The notes beneath the pieces are model-generated. The model was not told the origin of the DNA. It did no database searches and saw nothing but the letters and a program-made list of their open reading frames with translations. Of a stretch of DNA of 64,000 nt, positions 43,470-53,135 are shown piece after piece. This stretch comes from Bacteroides coprosuis DSM 18011. GTDB taxonomy: Bacteria; Bacteroidota; Bacteroidia; Bacteroidales; Bacteroidaceae. Position numbers and translations under genes: made by a program. Location: NCBI GenBank assembly GCA_000212915.1, contig CM001167.1, forward strand, positions 669,780 through 733,779, written 5' to 3'. How positions within the stretch are numbered: position 1 is the first letter of the stretch; every line of letters starts with the position of its first letter.

Positions 43470-45077
43470 TCAATATTCATCTACCTTTAATTGCGTTCTA
43501 TATGTGTTAAGTCTTTCTTGCAGATAAGCTACTTGTTCTTGGTATTCTTTGCTGTTGTATAGATTATTTAATTCTTTCGGATCTTTTTCTAAGTCATAAA
43601 ATTCATTACAATTTAGGATGTAGTTTCCTTTGCTATCTTGTTCATAGAAGTGAATTAATTTAAATCTATCACTTCTTACTCCATCATGTCGTCTGACTTG
43701 ATGAATAGCAGGGTAATCATAGTAATGATAATATAAATCTGTTCTCCAATTTTCTGGCTTTTCACCTCCGAATAGTGGTTCAAGTGTTGTTCCACTCATC
43801 TCTTTGGGTTTTTCTATTCCTGCTAAAGATAAGAATGTAGGGGCATAGTCTATGTTTTGGACTAGTGCTTTCGTTCTACTTTGAGCTTTAATTTTTTTAG
43901 GATAGGCGATGAGTAGAGGTGTGCGCATTGATTCTTCATACATAAATCGTTTGTCAAACCAGCCATGTTCACCCATATAGAATCCTTGATCGGAGGTATA
44001 GACAATAATTGTATTTTCAGTTAGATTTTCTTTTTCTAGATAATCTAATATTCTACCTACTTCATCGTCAATAGATTTTATACATCTCAGATAGTCTCTT
44101 AAATATCTTTGATACTTCCATCTTAATATTTCATCCTGAGTCATAGAATCCTTGTTTTTCAAGAATTCTTGATTTTTAGGATGATATGCATTGTTCCAAA
44201 CTTCAATTTCCTCGGGTGTCATCTGATCTGTAACTTCTTTTTTATAACCTTCGACATTCCATTCTTCACTATAAGGTTTTACATCCGCTAATTCATATAT
44301 TTTTAAGTCATATACATAGGTCATGGTTTTATCAATAGTCATATCTTGTACATGTGCAGGTTCACATCTAGTATCATAATTATCGTAGAAGGTATCAGGT
44401 ATTGGAAATTCTACGTCCTCATAGAGGTTTAAATATTTAGGTTCGGGTTGCCAATTTCGATGTGGTGCTTTGTGATGAACCAGTAAACAAAAGGGTTTAT
44501 CCTTATCTCTGTTTTTAATAAAATCAATTGATTTATTTGTAATGAGGTGAGTGGCATAACCTTTTTCTTGTTTGAATTCCCCATTGGAGCCTTTGTCTTT
44601 AAAATAGGGATTATAGTACTCTCCTTGATCATTGAGTACAGAATAGTAATCGAATCCTTTGGGTTCAGATTGCATATGCCATTTGCCTACCACTGCTGTT
44701 TGATAATTATTTTGCTGTAATAGTTCACTAAAGAATGTTTGGGTAGTATCAATGCCAGCACCTAGAGTTCGTTGGCCATTCTGATGGCTATATAGTCCTG
44801 TCATAAGGCAAGCTCTACTAGGGGTTGAAAGAGAGTTTTCAACAAAAGCTTGTTCAAATACGATACCTTGTTCGGCTATGCGATCAATATTGGGAGTAGG
44901 AGCGAGTTGTGATAGAGTATGGCCATAGGCACTTATAGTTTGATAGGAGTGATCGTCGGTCATTATGAAAACAATATTGGGTTGCTTTTCTATTTTCTCT
45001 GTTTTGACCTGTGTACTGCATCCTGGCAGAATACTTGCTGTTAGGGCTAGGTAACCAATTCTTTGTAGGTTTTTCAT
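43470..45077 (-). CDS. Sulfatase (Ser-type, family S1), lipoprotein
   Basis: A 535-aa exported sulfatase. A signal peptide with lipobox ILPG-C20 makes it a likely lipoprotein. Metal-site motif IVFIMTDDHSY lies at residues 35-45. The sulfatase signature is S84-T-P-S-R88-ACLMTG. Ser84 would be converted to formylglycine by an anaerobic sulfatase-maturating enzyme (not in this window). The C-terminal half has GEHGWFDKRFMYEESMRTPLL, common to GAG or mucin sulfatases. Substrate unknown. No SusCD or carbohydrate operon adjoins it. Confidence 0.88.
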   Translation of the reverse strand: MKNLQRIGYLALTASILPGCSTQVKTEKIEKQPNIVFIMTDDHSYQTISAYGHTLSQLAPTPNIDRIAEQGIVFEQAFVENSLSTPSRACLMTGLYSHQNGQRTLGAGIDTTQTFFSELLQQNNYQTAVVGKWHMQSEPKGFDYYSVLNDQGEYYNPYFKDKGSNGEFKQEKGYATHLITNKSIDFIKNRDKDKPFCLLVHHKAPHRNWQPEPKYLNLYEDVEFPIPDTFYDNYDTRCEPAHVQDMTIDKTMTYVYDLKIYELADVKPYSEEWNVEGYKKEVTDQMTPEEIEVWNNAYHPKNQEFLKNKDSMTQDEILRWKYQRYLRDYLRCIKSIDDEVGRILDYLEKENLTENTIIVYTSDQGFYMGEHGWFDKRFMYEESMRTPLLIAYPKKIKAQSRTKALVQNIDYAPTFLSLAGIEKPKEMSGTTLEPLFGGEKPENWRTDLYYHYYDYPAIHQVRRHDGVRSDRFKLIHFYEQDSKGNYILNCNEFYDLEKDPKELNNLYNSKEYQEQVAYLQERLNTYRTQLKVDEY

Positions 45078-45364
45078 AATTATAATTTAGAAATTAAGGT
45101 ATGGTTCTAAATTTAGGAATAAAAGGGTCTCTATTCTTTGTTTTTATTTATAAAATAGCTTAAAACAAGTGATTTATAAAATCAAGGAGTAATTTTTACA
45201 AAGAAAAATGTTGTTGTATTTAATCTTCGGTTGTTTTTGGAAAAATGGAAGTAATAATTGTTTGCAATGAATGCAAATTGTTGATTATTAGGCAGGTGTA
45301 AAGATTCGTCTAAGATAAACTTTTTTATTCTTCATAGTGTTAGGAGTCTAAAACCTATTATGCT
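45078..45364. other. Intergenic region between the sulfatase and sucC
   Basis: Divergent promoters of the sulfatase gene and sucCD must lie here. I see no clean consensus promoter or hairpin. Confidence 0.4.
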
Positions 45365-46498
45365 ATGAAATTATATGAATATCAGGCCAAGAGCGTATTC
45401 CAAGCTTATGGCATTCCTACCGAAAAGCATTATTTATGTTTCTCTCCCCAAGATGTGGTGGAGGTGTTTAAATCAAATCACTTAGATAAGGCTGTGTTAA
45501 AAGCACAAGTACTTACGGGGGGTAGAGGTAAAGCAGGTGGAGTAAAGCTTGTGAAATCTATTGAAGAAGCAGAATTAAGAGCTAAAGAGATTTTCGGAAT
45601 GCAGATTAAGAATCTTTCCGTTCATCAGTTGTTAGTAAGTGAAGCGATTGAAATAAAAAAAGAATATTATGTAAGCATAACCTTAGATAGAACAACAAAG
45701 TCTATGGTTCTTATTTTATCTGCATCTGGAGGTATGGATATAGAGCAAGTGGCTAAAGAAACTCCTGAAAAAGTTTTAAAATTTCCCATAGATCCATTTC
45801 ATGGTATTTTTGATTTTCAAGCAAAAGAATATGCTTATTATTTATCTAGTGATATAAAAGAGGTAAATCAAATAGCCTCAATTTTAAAAAAGCTCTATCA
45901 TCTTTTTGTTGAGAAGGATGCCTCTTTGGCAGAAATAAACCCTTTGGTGTTATGTGGAGATGGAAAGGTACTCGCCATTGATGGAAAAATGGATATTGAT
46001 AATAATGCAAAATATCGCCAACCAGAGATTGTCTCGATGTATAAGCCTTCTGGATCAGAAATAATTGAGGAAAAAGCTAAGGAAAAAGGATTTAGCTATG
46101 TTCAGTTAGATGGTGATATTGGTTGTATGGTTAATGGTGCAGGTCTGGCAATGACCACAATGGATATGATTCAACTTTATGGAGGCAAACCAGCTAACTT
46201 CTTAGACATTGGAGGAAGTTCTAATCCGCAAAAAGTAATTGATGCGATGGAAATTCTTGTTTCTGATCCAAATGTTAAGTCTGTGTTGATTAATATTTTT
46301 GGTGGGATTACGCGTTGTGATGATGTAGCAAGAGGATTGCAAGAAGCTTTTAAAACGATAAAAGTAGATATTCCCGTTATCGTACGCCTAACTGGAACGA
46401 ATGAAGAATTGGGTAGAGCGATGTTGAAAGATACGCCACTAACTGTAGCCCAGACTATGGATGAGGCTACTGAATTAGCTGTAAAAGCATCTTGTTAA
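45365..46498 (+). CDS. sucC: Succinyl-CoA ligase, beta subunit
   Basis: The beta subunit binds nucleotide (ADP or GDP) and succinate. The ATP-grasp features are present: KAQVLTGGRGKAGGVKLV near residues 41-58, SIDEI-like EINPLVLCGDGKVLAIDGK near 193-211, and NIFGGITRCDDVA near 314. 377 aa, slightly short. It lies 30 bases before sucD. In Bacteroides it would act in the succinate branch around fumarate respiration and propionate metabolism; direction not deducible. Confidence 0.92.
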   Translation: MKLYEYQAKSVFQAYGIPTEKHYLCFSPQDVVEVFKSNHLDKAVLKAQVLTGGRGKAGGVKLVKSIEEAELRAKEIFGMQIKNLSVHQLLVSEAIEIKKEYYVSITLDRTTKSMVLILSASGGMDIEQVAKETPEKVLKFPIDPFHGIFDFQAKEYAYYLSSDIKEVNQIASILKKLYHLFVEKDASLAEINPLVLCGDGKVLAIDGKMDIDNNAKYRQPEIVSMYKPSGSEIIEEKAKEKGFSYVQLDGDIGCMVNGAGLAMTTMDMIQLYGGKPANFLDIGGSSNPQKVIDAMEILVSDPNVKSVLINIFGGITRCDDVARGLQEAFKTIKVDIPVIVRLTGTNEELGRAMLKDTPLTVAQTMDEATELAVKASC

Positions 46499-46528
46499 TA
46501 GATCATCATAATCGTAAAAAATAGTACT

Positions 46529-47404
46529 ATGAGTATTCTAATAGATAAAAAAACCAAAGTTTTAGTTCAGGGAATTACAGGTAGAGATGGTAGTTTTCAT
46601 ACAGAGAAGATGCTTCATTCTCATACTCAAATTGTAGCAGGAACTTCTCCTGGAAAAGGAGGAACGACCATTCATGGTGTACCTGTTTTTAATTTAGTGA
46701 GTGAAGCAGTGGAAAAGACGGGAGCAAATACTTCTATTATTTTTGTTCCTGCACCTTTTGCTGCTGATGCGATAATGGAAGCAGCAGCCAGTGGTATTCA
46801 ACTCATCATTTGTATTACTGAGGGTATACCTACTATTGATGTAGTTAAGGCTTACAAATATGCAACTCGTAAAGGGGCTCTTTTAATCGGTCCAAATTGC
46901 CCTGGATTGATGTCTTCTGAAGAAAGCTTAGTAGGTATTTTGCCTGCACAGATCTTTAAGAAAGGTCCTATTGGGGTAGTAAGTCGAAGTGGGACTTTAA
47001 CCTATGAGGTGGTATATCAGCTCTCCAAAGCAGGGTTAGGTCAGTCAACAGCCGTAGGTATTGGTGGTGATCCTGTTGTGGGACTTTACTTTATTGACAT
47101 CTTAAGAAGATTTGAGTTAGATCCAGAAACCAAAGGAATTGTTTTAATTGGTGAAATTGGTGGTGATGCAGAAGAGTGTGCTGCCGAATACATCCGTGAG
47201 CATGTAAGTAAGCCTGTTGTAGCATTTATTGCTGGACGTTCTGCTCCAGCAGGAAAACAGATGGGCCATGCTGGGGCTATAATTTCAAGTGGAAGTGGTA
47301 CAGCAGAAGAAAAAATAGAGAGTTTGAAAGCAGCTGGTGTAAAGGTTGCTCAAAAGCCATCGGAAATACCTCAATTGATGAAAGATGTTTTATTCAATAA
47401 ATAA
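46529..47404 (+). CDS. sucD: Succinyl-CoA ligase, alpha subunit
   Basis: The alpha subunit binds CoA and carries the phosphohistidine. The N-terminal [18 protein letters not shown] (residues 11-28) is the CoA-binding region, and the catalytic histidine is in [20 protein letters not shown] near residue 246. 291 aa, normal. It is the second gene of the sucCD operon and is closed by a terminator at 47416-47449. Confidence 0.95.
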   Translation: MSILIDKKTKVLVQGITGRDGSFHTEKMLHSHTQIVAGTSPGKGGTTIHGVPVFNLVSEAVEKTGANTSIIFVPAPFAADAIMEAAASGIQLIICITEGIPTIDVVKAYKYATRKGALLIGPNCPGLMSSEESLVGILPAQIFKKGPIGVVSRSGTLTYEVVYQLSKAGLGQSTAVGIGGDPVVGLYFIDILRRFELDPETKGIVLIGEIGGDAEECAAEYIREHVSKPVVAFIAGRSAPAGKQMGHAGAIISSGSGTAEEKIESLKAAGVKVAQKPSEIPQLMKDVLFNK

Positions 47405-47415
47405 AGTATTTATTA

Positions 47416-47449
47416 TAGGCTCTGAGAATTAACTCTTAGAGCCTTTTTT
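47416..47449 (+). terminator. Terminator after sucD
   Basis: AGGCTCTGAGA pairs with TCTTAGAGCCT (G-U in the middle), then a T-run. Confidence 0.8.
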
Positions 47450-47612
47450 GTAAATGAAAGGATAAAGTAGATTGAGAGATAGCTGTAAGAAGCTATCCAT
47501 CAATCTATAAATCTAAAATATTATAGGGGTATATATTGAAATATACGAGCTTATAATTCTTGTGAGCTTATAATTACTTATCTTTGAGGTATTCAAAAAC
47601 CGAAAGAAGAAT

Positions 47613-48449
47613 ATGAAGATTCAGTTAGGACGTTTTAATACGCTAAATATTGTAAAAGAAGTTGATTTTGGTCTTTACCTAGATGGTGGAGATTATGGTG
47701 AAATCTTATTGCCATCCCGATATGTTCCCGAAGAATATGTTATAGGGGAACCTATAAGTGTGTTCTTATATCTTGATATGGATGAGAGAATGATTGCTAC
47801 AACTCTAACTCCTCATATCCAAGTCGGCGAGTTTGGTTATTTAGAAGTGTCATGGATTAATGAATTTGGAGCATTTTTAGATTGGGGCTTGATGAAAGAT
47901 TTGTTTGTACCTTTCCGTGAACAAAAGATGAGCATGGGAGTGGGTAATAAATATATTGTTTACGCTCATGTTGATGAAGAATCTTATCGTATTGTAGGAT
48001 CTGCAAAAGTAGAAAAATTTCTATCTAAAGAGCAGCCCCCATATGCAGAAGGTGATGAAGTAGAAATATTGATTTGGCAGAAATCTGATTTAGGTTTTAA
48101 AGCCATTATTGATAATAAATATGGTGGACTGATTTATGATAATGAAGTCTTCCAGCCACTTTACACAGGCATGCGCTTAACTGCCTTTATTAAGCAAGTT
48201 CGTGAAGATGGTAAAATAGATTTAATACTCCAAGAGAGTGGGCGTAAGCACGTTCTTGATTTTTCTGAAACTTTACTAGATTATATAGGTAGGAATGGTG
48301 GTCAAACCATGTTGAATGATAAGAGTCCTGCTGAAGAGATCTATGAGGTTTTTGGTGTAAGTAAAAAGGTTTTTAAAAAGGCTGTGGGTGATTTGTATAA
48401 GCGAAGAGAGATAAAGCTTGAGCCAGGTAAAATCATTTTGAATAAATAA
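47613..48449 (+). CDS. CvfB-like S1 RNA-binding protein
   Basis: The 278-aa protein has three S1-like OB-folds in tandem (near residues 1-65, 68-130 and 140-210), including VSWINEFGAFLDWGLMKDLFVPFREQ in the second, and a C-terminal winged-helix (SPAEEIYEVFGVSKKVFKKAVGDLYKR). This matches the CvfB/YitL family of RNA-binding regulators. The function in Bacteroidales is not established. Confidence 0.87.
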   Translation: MKIQLGRFNTLNIVKEVDFGLYLDGGDYGEILLPSRYVPEEYVIGEPISVFLYLDMDERMIATTLTPHIQVGEFGYLEVSWINEFGAFLDWGLMKDLFVPFREQKMSMGVGNKYIVYAHVDEESYRIVGSAKVEKFLSKEQPPYAEGDEVEILIWQKSDLGFKAIIDNKYGGLIYDNEVFQPLYTGMRLTAFIKQVREDGKIDLILQESGRKHVLDFSETLLDYIGRNGGQTMLNDKSPAEEIYEVFGVSKKVFKKAVGDLYKRREIKLEPGKIILNK

Positions 48450-48452
48450 GAG

Positions 48453-48473
48453 AATAGGGAAAGCCCTATTTTT
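48453..48473 (+). terminator. Short hairpin after the CvfB-like gene
   Basis: AATAGGG pairs with CCCTATT, then TTTTG. A second hairpin follows at 48488-48514. Confidence 0.6.
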
Positions 48474-48487
48474 GTTAGTAATATTTG

Positions 48488-48514
48488 CTAGGATGGGGGA
48501 TTTTCTCATCCTAG
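48488..48514. terminator. Second hairpin after the CvfB-like gene
   Basis: CTAGGATG pairs with CATCCTAG around an 11-base centre and is followed by TTTTG. The two hairpins in series probably ensure termination before the next gene. Confidence 0.55.
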
Positions 48515-48548
48515 TTTTGTTTGTATCAAAATCAACAAAGCAATAATT

Positions 48549-49574
48549 ATGAAAAGGTATAGATATTACATCGCAGTGGTGGCTTTTCTATTGATAAGCA
48601 CTAATATATTTGCCTATGGGTATAATACAAGAGAGCAGGCTAGATTCTTAACAGATAAAATGACCTATGAATTGGGACTGAATCCAAGACAATATACTGA
48701 TGTCTTTGAAATAAATTACGATTTTATCAATGCAGCTGAAAGTCTAAGATATGATATTTTGAGAGGTAATTCTGCAGCTTTAGATCGTTATTATAGTTTG
48801 CTGGACTATCGAAATCAAGATATTTACTGGGTGTTGAATTCTCGACAATATCGTAGCTTTACGAGTAGAAATTATTTTTACCGTCCTATTTATAGGAGTG
48901 GTAGCAATTGGGGATTGAGAGTTTTTATTAATTACACCAATCATAATCATTATTATTATGCACCTCCTACCAATTATAGGTATTATAATGGTAGATCTTA
49001 TCGAGGGCAAGGGCATAACTATTATTATAAAGATCGCTATTCTCATTCACGTTCAGGAAAATACAATTCTTTTTATTCCAATCAAAGGCGATATAATAAT
49101 GCCCGAAAAGAAGATTTTGGATATAGAGATCAGAGATCTTACAAGAATAGGAAAGAATCTTACTCCAGAGATTATAGACCAAATGAAAATCGTCGAAATA
49201 TAGAATCTTCAAGAAATAATGTTGAAAGAAATCGCTCTTCTCATCACAATAAAAAAGAATATACTAGGCCTAATAATGAAGTTCGTAGAGAAGCAATTGA
49301 TAGAAGACCACAAACTCGTCCAGAAACAAGAGAAGTAAGACCTAGTAGAGGACAAAATAATCGCAACTCTAGTAGGGTGAATAGGAGTAGTGAGAATAGT
49401 AGAAGTTCGGTAAGATCAAGAGGTACAAACGAGAGTCATTCTAATAGAAGTGTTGAACGTAGAAGTAGAAATAACAATACTTCTCAATCAGAAAGATCTA
49501 GAGCAAGGAGTACTCAGTCGAGAGCACTTTCTGAAAATGCTAAAAAAGCATCTTTCACTGTTTATGCCAGATAG
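48549..49574 (+). CDS. Secreted, very basic Arg/Ser/Asn-rich protein
   Basis: A signal peptide covers residues 1-22 (MKRYRYYIAVVAFLLISTNIFA). Residues 24-100 are globular and hydrophobic enough to fold. From about 105 on the sequence is low in complexity, first Tyr/Asn/His-rich, then Arg/Ser/Asn-rich to the end at 341, with a high positive charge. I recognise no domain. Possible roles include binding to anionic polymers on the cell surface; this is inferred only from charge. A hairpin separates it from the CvfB-like gene upstream. Confidence 0.75.
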   Translation: MKRYRYYIAVVAFLLISTNIFAYGYNTREQARFLTDKMTYELGLNPRQYTDVFEINYDFINAAESLRYDILRGNSAALDRYYSLLDYRNQDIYWVLNSRQYRSFTSRNYFYRPIYRSGSNWGLRVFINYTNHNHYYYAPPTNYRYYNGRSYRGQGHNYYYKDRYSHSRSGKYNSFYSNQRRYNNARKEDFGYRDQRSYKNRKESYSRDYRPNENRRNIESSRNNVERNRSSHHNKKEYTRPNNEVRREAIDRRPQTRPETREVRPSRGQNNRNSSRVNRSSENSRSSVRSRGTNESHSNRSVERRSRNNNTSQSERSRARSTQSRALSENAKKASFTVYAR

Positions 49575-49729
49575 TTATAAAATTCATGAGTATCAACACG
49601 AAAAACATCATTTAAAACCTTAAAAAATCTATATTTGGTCAGATTATTAAATTGAATAATTTTGTAATGCCAATCTTCTTTACGAATTTTGTGAGATATA
49701 AAAAATAGTAATCCTTTAATTAAAATATA

Positions 49730-50707
49730 ATGAATTCTAACATGGAAAGACCCTATGTAGTAGGGATAGATATAGGTGGAACTAATACAGTCTTTGGGAT
49801 TGTTGATGCTCGTGGTAATATTATAGATAGTGGATCTGTAAAAACTCAGACTTATCTATCTCCAGATAAATACGTAGAGGATGTTTGTAAAAACCTTCTT
49901 CCATTAATTGAAAAGAACGGTGGCGTTGAAAAAATTAAAGGTATTGGTGTAGGTGCTCCTAATGGTAACTATTATACAGGTACCATAGAGTTTGCTCCAA
50001 ACTTGCCATGGAAAGGTGTTATACCTTTGGCTGCCATGTTTGAAGAACGCCTTAATATACCTACAGCATTAACCAATGATGCTAATGCGGCAGCAATTGG
50101 TGAAATGACTTATGGTGCTGCTCGTGGTATGAAAGACTTTATCATGATTACACTTGGTACAGGTGTAGGTAGTGGTTTGGTTATTAATGGTCAAATGGTT
50201 TATGGTCATGATGGGTTTGCAGGAGAGCTGGGACACGTTTGTGTAAATCGTCAACATGGTAGACCTTGTGGTTGTGGACGTAAAGGTTGTCTTGAAACTT
50301 ACTGCTCTGCTACAGGTGTTGCTCGTACCGCTCGTGAAATTTTAGCATCTCATACAGAGCCTAGTTTGTTGAGAGATGTTCCTGCTGAAAAAATAACATC
50401 AAAAGATGTTTTCGATGCAGCAGAAAAAGGGGATGAGATAGCAAAAGAAATTTTTGAATTTACAGGGAAAATTCTCGGTGAAGCTCTTTCTGATTTTATT
50501 GCATTCTCAAGTCCTGAAGCTATTGTTCTATTTGGAGGTTTAACAAAATCGGGTGATTATATTATGAAACCGATCCATAAAGCAATGGAAGATAATGTCT
50601 TGAATATCTATAAAGGTAAAACAAGATTATTAATCTCTGAACTTAAAGATTCTGATGCTGCTGTTCTTGGAGCAAGTGCTCTTGCTTGGGAATTGAAAGA
50701 TTTATAG
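49730..50707 (+). CDS. ROK-family glucokinase
   Basis: A 325-aa ROK kinase, most likely phosphorylating glucose in the cytoplasm. ATP motif VVGIDIGGTNT (residues 8-18), the catalytic aspartate in LTNDANAAAIGE near 111-121 and the zinc set GRPCGCGRKGCLETYCS near 179-195. The start may be the ATG at 49742, four codons further in (MERPYVVGID); both are in frame. The transcript ends at the hairpin 50740-50779. Confidence 0.9.
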   Translation: MNSNMERPYVVGIDIGGTNTVFGIVDARGNIIDSGSVKTQTYLSPDKYVEDVCKNLLPLIEKNGGVEKIKGIGVGAPNGNYYTGTIEFAPNLPWKGVIPLAAMFEERLNIPTALTNDANAAAIGEMTYGAARGMKDFIMITLGTGVGSGLVINGQMVYGHDGFAGELGHVCVNRQHGRPCGCGRKGCLETYCSATGVARTAREILASHTEPSLLRDVPAEKITSKDVFDAAEKGDEIAKEIFEFTGKILGEALSDFIAFSSPEAIVLFGGLTKSGDYIMKPIHKAMEDNVLNIYKGKTRLLISELKDSDAAVLGASALAWELKDL

Positions 50708-50739
50708 AATATAAGATCTAAAGAAGATATACAATATGA

Positions 50740-50779
50740 TGAGTCTGTCTAACATTAAAGTTGGGCAGACTCGTTTTTT
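50740..50779 (+). terminator. Terminator after the glucokinase gene
   Basis: GAGTCTGTCTAAC pairs with GTTGGGCAGACTC around a five-base loop, then seven T. Confidence 0.82.
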
Positions 50780-50851
50780 TATACTGAATTCTTTCTTATC
50801 CTATTCTGGAATAGTAGATTAAAGAAGAATATAGTTTTCCTTATTAGAGAT

Positions 50852-50880
50852 AAAAAAAAGGCTGCACAATGGCAGCCTTA
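50852..50880 (-). terminator. Terminator after rplS
   Basis: Read on the minus strand: AAGGCTGC, short loop, GCAGCCTT followed by a T-run. Confidence 0.8.
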
Positions 50881-50903
50881 ATATCTTATAAAGAAAAATA
50901 GAA

Positions 50904-51257
50904 TTAAGCGTTAACTCTTCTTTCTTTAATTCTAGCTCTCTTACCAGTACGTTCACGTAGGTAGTAAAGTTTAGCACGACGTACGCGACCCACTTTGTTC
51001 ACTTCGATATTATCAATAGCTGGTGATTCAATTGGGAAAATACGTTCAACACCTACAGTACCAGACATTTTACGAACAGTAAAACGTTTTTTGTCACCAT
51101 GACCTGCAATTTTGATAACTACACCACGGTAAAGCTGTACACGTTCTTTGGTGCCTTCAATAATACGATAGGCTACAGTTACTGTGTCCCCTGCTTTAAA
51201 GCTTGGATGCTGCTTACCAGTAGCGAATGCTTCCTCTGCAATTTTAATTAAATCCAT
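50904..51257 (-). CDS. rplS: Ribosomal protein bL19
   Basis: bL19 sits at the 30S-50S interface. I take the start at the ATG at 51257 ([20 protein letters not shown]), 117 aa; an upstream extension in the same frame to 51308 is unlike any L19. The family signature [12 protein letters not shown]-like [18 protein letters not shown] and the C-terminal [21 protein letters not shown] are present. It stands alone here, without rpsP-rimM-trmD, as in many Bacteroidetes. Confidence 0.95.
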   Translation of the reverse strand: MDLIKIAEEAFATGKQHPSFKAGDTVTVAYRIIEGTKERVQLYRGVVIKIAGHGDKKRFTVRKMSGTVGVERIFPIESPAIDNIEVNKVGRVRRAKLYYLRERTGKRARIKERRVNA

Positions 51258-51440
51258 TATTCTAATTATTATAAGTTTATCGTTATAACGCAACATATCA
51301 AGCAACACTTCATGACAGCGATTACGTCAAAGCGGTGCAAAGTAACTAATTATTTGTAAGATTGCCAAAAGAATGATTGTTAAAAAGAGTAAGAACTAGG
51401 CTCAAAATCTTATCTTTGCTTTGAATAAAGGATAATATTT

Positions 51441-52220
51441 ATGAGAAAGAATGTATTTAGAAGTCAAGGGATAACTGCGTTATCTTTAGCACTTATATTG
51501 GGTTTGAGTTCTTGCAGCCCAAAACAAAAGTATCAAATTTCTAATATTGAAGGTAATGCTATAACTATTGATTCAATATGGGATAAACAACCAAATCAAG
51601 AGGCAGTAGATATTCTTGCTCCTTATAAAGCGGGTGTAGATAGTGTCATGAATCAAGTTGTGGGGTATAGTAAGGAAACACTAAATAAATATCGTCCAGA
51701 AAGTCCTTTGTCCAATTTAATTGCAGATGTTTTACGTGAAGCAGCTACAGATGTTATTGGTCATCCAGCAGATTTAGCTTTGATGAATATTGGTGGAATA
51801 AGAAATATATTACCTGCAGGAAACATTACTACAGGTACAGTCTTTGAAATTCTTCCATTTGAAAACTCTCTTTGTGTATTGCAGATTAAAGGAAAGTTTG
51901 TAAAAGAGTTAATGAAGAATATCGCTACCGTACAAGGTGAAGGAGTGAGTAACATAGAGTTGGTTATAACCAAAGAGGGAGATGTTATTTCTGCTAAGGT
52001 GGGAGACAAAGAGATTGATGATGAAAAAATATATTCATTAGCTACTATAGATTATCTAGCAGATGGTAATGATGGAATGACAGCCCTAATGCAGCAAGAG
52101 TCTAGAGAATGTCCAGCAGGAGCTACTTTGCGTGGTCTATTTATGGAGTATGTAAAAAAACAAACAGCTCAAGGTAAAGAGGTTTATGCAAAGATTGAAG
52201 GTAGAATTCAGGTAAAATAA
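51441..52220 (+). CDS. 5'-nucleotidase C-terminal-domain lipoprotein
   Basis: A 259-aa protein with lipobox GLSS-C25, followed only by the C-terminal substrate-binding domain of 5'-nucleotidases (5_nucleotid_C): SPLSNLIADVLREAA near 83-97, DLALMNIGGIRNILPAGNIT near 108-127, and INSI-like YSLATIDYLADGNDGM near 197-212. It lacks the metallophosphatase half, which is encoded by the next gene 21 bases downstream. The two together make a complete UshA-type enzyme, in reversed order. Confidence 0.88.
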   Translation: MRKNVFRSQGITALSLALILGLSSCSPKQKYQISNIEGNAITIDSIWDKQPNQEAVDILAPYKAGVDSVMNQVVGYSKETLNKYRPESPLSNLIADVLREAATDVIGHPADLALMNIGGIRNILPAGNITTGTVFEILPFENSLCVLQIKGKFVKELMKNIATVQGEGVSNIELVITKEGDVISAKVGDKEIDDEKIYSLATIDYLADGNDGMTALMQQESRECPAGATLRGLFMEYVKKQTAQGKEVYAKIEGRIQVK

Positions 52221-52241
52221 AGAATTTTAAAGAAGGAAAAA

Positions 52242-53114
52242 ATGACTAAATACAATTTAAATAAAAATATATTAGTAGTTCTTTGCTTATTAGTAAGTGG
52301 ATTTGGATCTATAGCTTATGGTCAAGTAAAAGAGCTTTATGTTTTTCATACCAATGATACACATAGTAGGATTGAGCCGATAGATAAAACCTCTTCCGAT
52401 AAATATGCGGGTAAAGCAGGGTATGTAAGAAGGGCTACTGCTGTAGAGCAACTCCGTCAGGAACATAAGAATATGTTGCTTTTTGATTGTGGTGATTTCT
52501 CTCAGGGAACTCCTTATTATAATATGTATAAAGGAGAAGTTGAGATAAAATTGATGAATGCTATAGGATATGATGCAGCTACTATTGGAAATCATGAATT
52601 CGATTTTGGTTTAGAAAATATGGCTCGTCTATTTAAAATGGCAAATTTCCCAATCGTATGTGCAAACTATGGTTTTGAAGGTACAGTTTTAGAATCACTA
52701 GTGAAACCTTATATTATTTTAAATAAGGATGGTTTGAAGATTGGTGTATTTGGACTTAGTCCGAAAATGGAGGGACTTGTTCAAGCCTCTAATTGCGAAG
52801 GTGTAACTTATCAAGATCCTATCGAGATAGCTAATAAGGTAGCTCATCACCTTAAGATGGAAGAAGATTGTGATGTTGTTATTTGTTTATCACACTTAGG
52901 CCTTAGACCATCTGCTTTAAATCAAGATAGTGATCAAGTATTGGTACGCAACACGGCTAATATTGATGTTGTGCTTGGTGGTCACTCTCATACATTTATG
53001 AAAGAACCAGAAATTGTTTTAAATAAAGAAGGAAAGAGCGTACCTATTTCACAAATGGGAAAAAATGGTGTATTTTTAGGAGAGTTTAAGATAACCTTTG
53101 AACCTGCTAAGTAA
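52242..53114 (+). CDS. 5'-nucleotidase N-terminal metallophosphatase
   Basis: A 290-aa protein with a signal peptide (ending GSIAYGQ), then the calcineurin-like phosphatase domain: FHTNDTHSRIEPI (near 36-48), FDCGDFSQGTPYY, TIGNHEFDFGLENM, LSHLG and VLGGHSHTFM near 246-255. No C-terminal substrate domain follows; that is the preceding gene. It probably forms a heterodimeric periplasmic nucleotidase with it. Confidence 0.9.
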   Translation: MTKYNLNKNILVVLCLLVSGFGSIAYGQVKELYVFHTNDTHSRIEPIDKTSSDKYAGKAGYVRRATAVEQLRQEHKNMLLFDCGDFSQGTPYYNMYKGEVEIKLMNAIGYDAATIGNHEFDFGLENMARLFKMANFPIVCANYGFEGTVLESLVKPYIILNKDGLKIGVFGLSPKMEGLVQASNCEGVTYQDPIEIANKVAHHLKMEEDCDVVICLSHLGLRPSALNQDSDQVLVRNTANIDVVLGGHSHTFMKEPEIVLNKEGKSVPISQMGKNGVFLGEFKITFEPAK

Positions 53115-53135
53115 CAAACAACTTAAAAGAACACT

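Noticed and set aside
51258-51308. 17-residue extension of rplS
   Set aside because: Ribosomal L19 starts at [11 protein letters not shown]; the extension is not conserved and runs into the promoter region.
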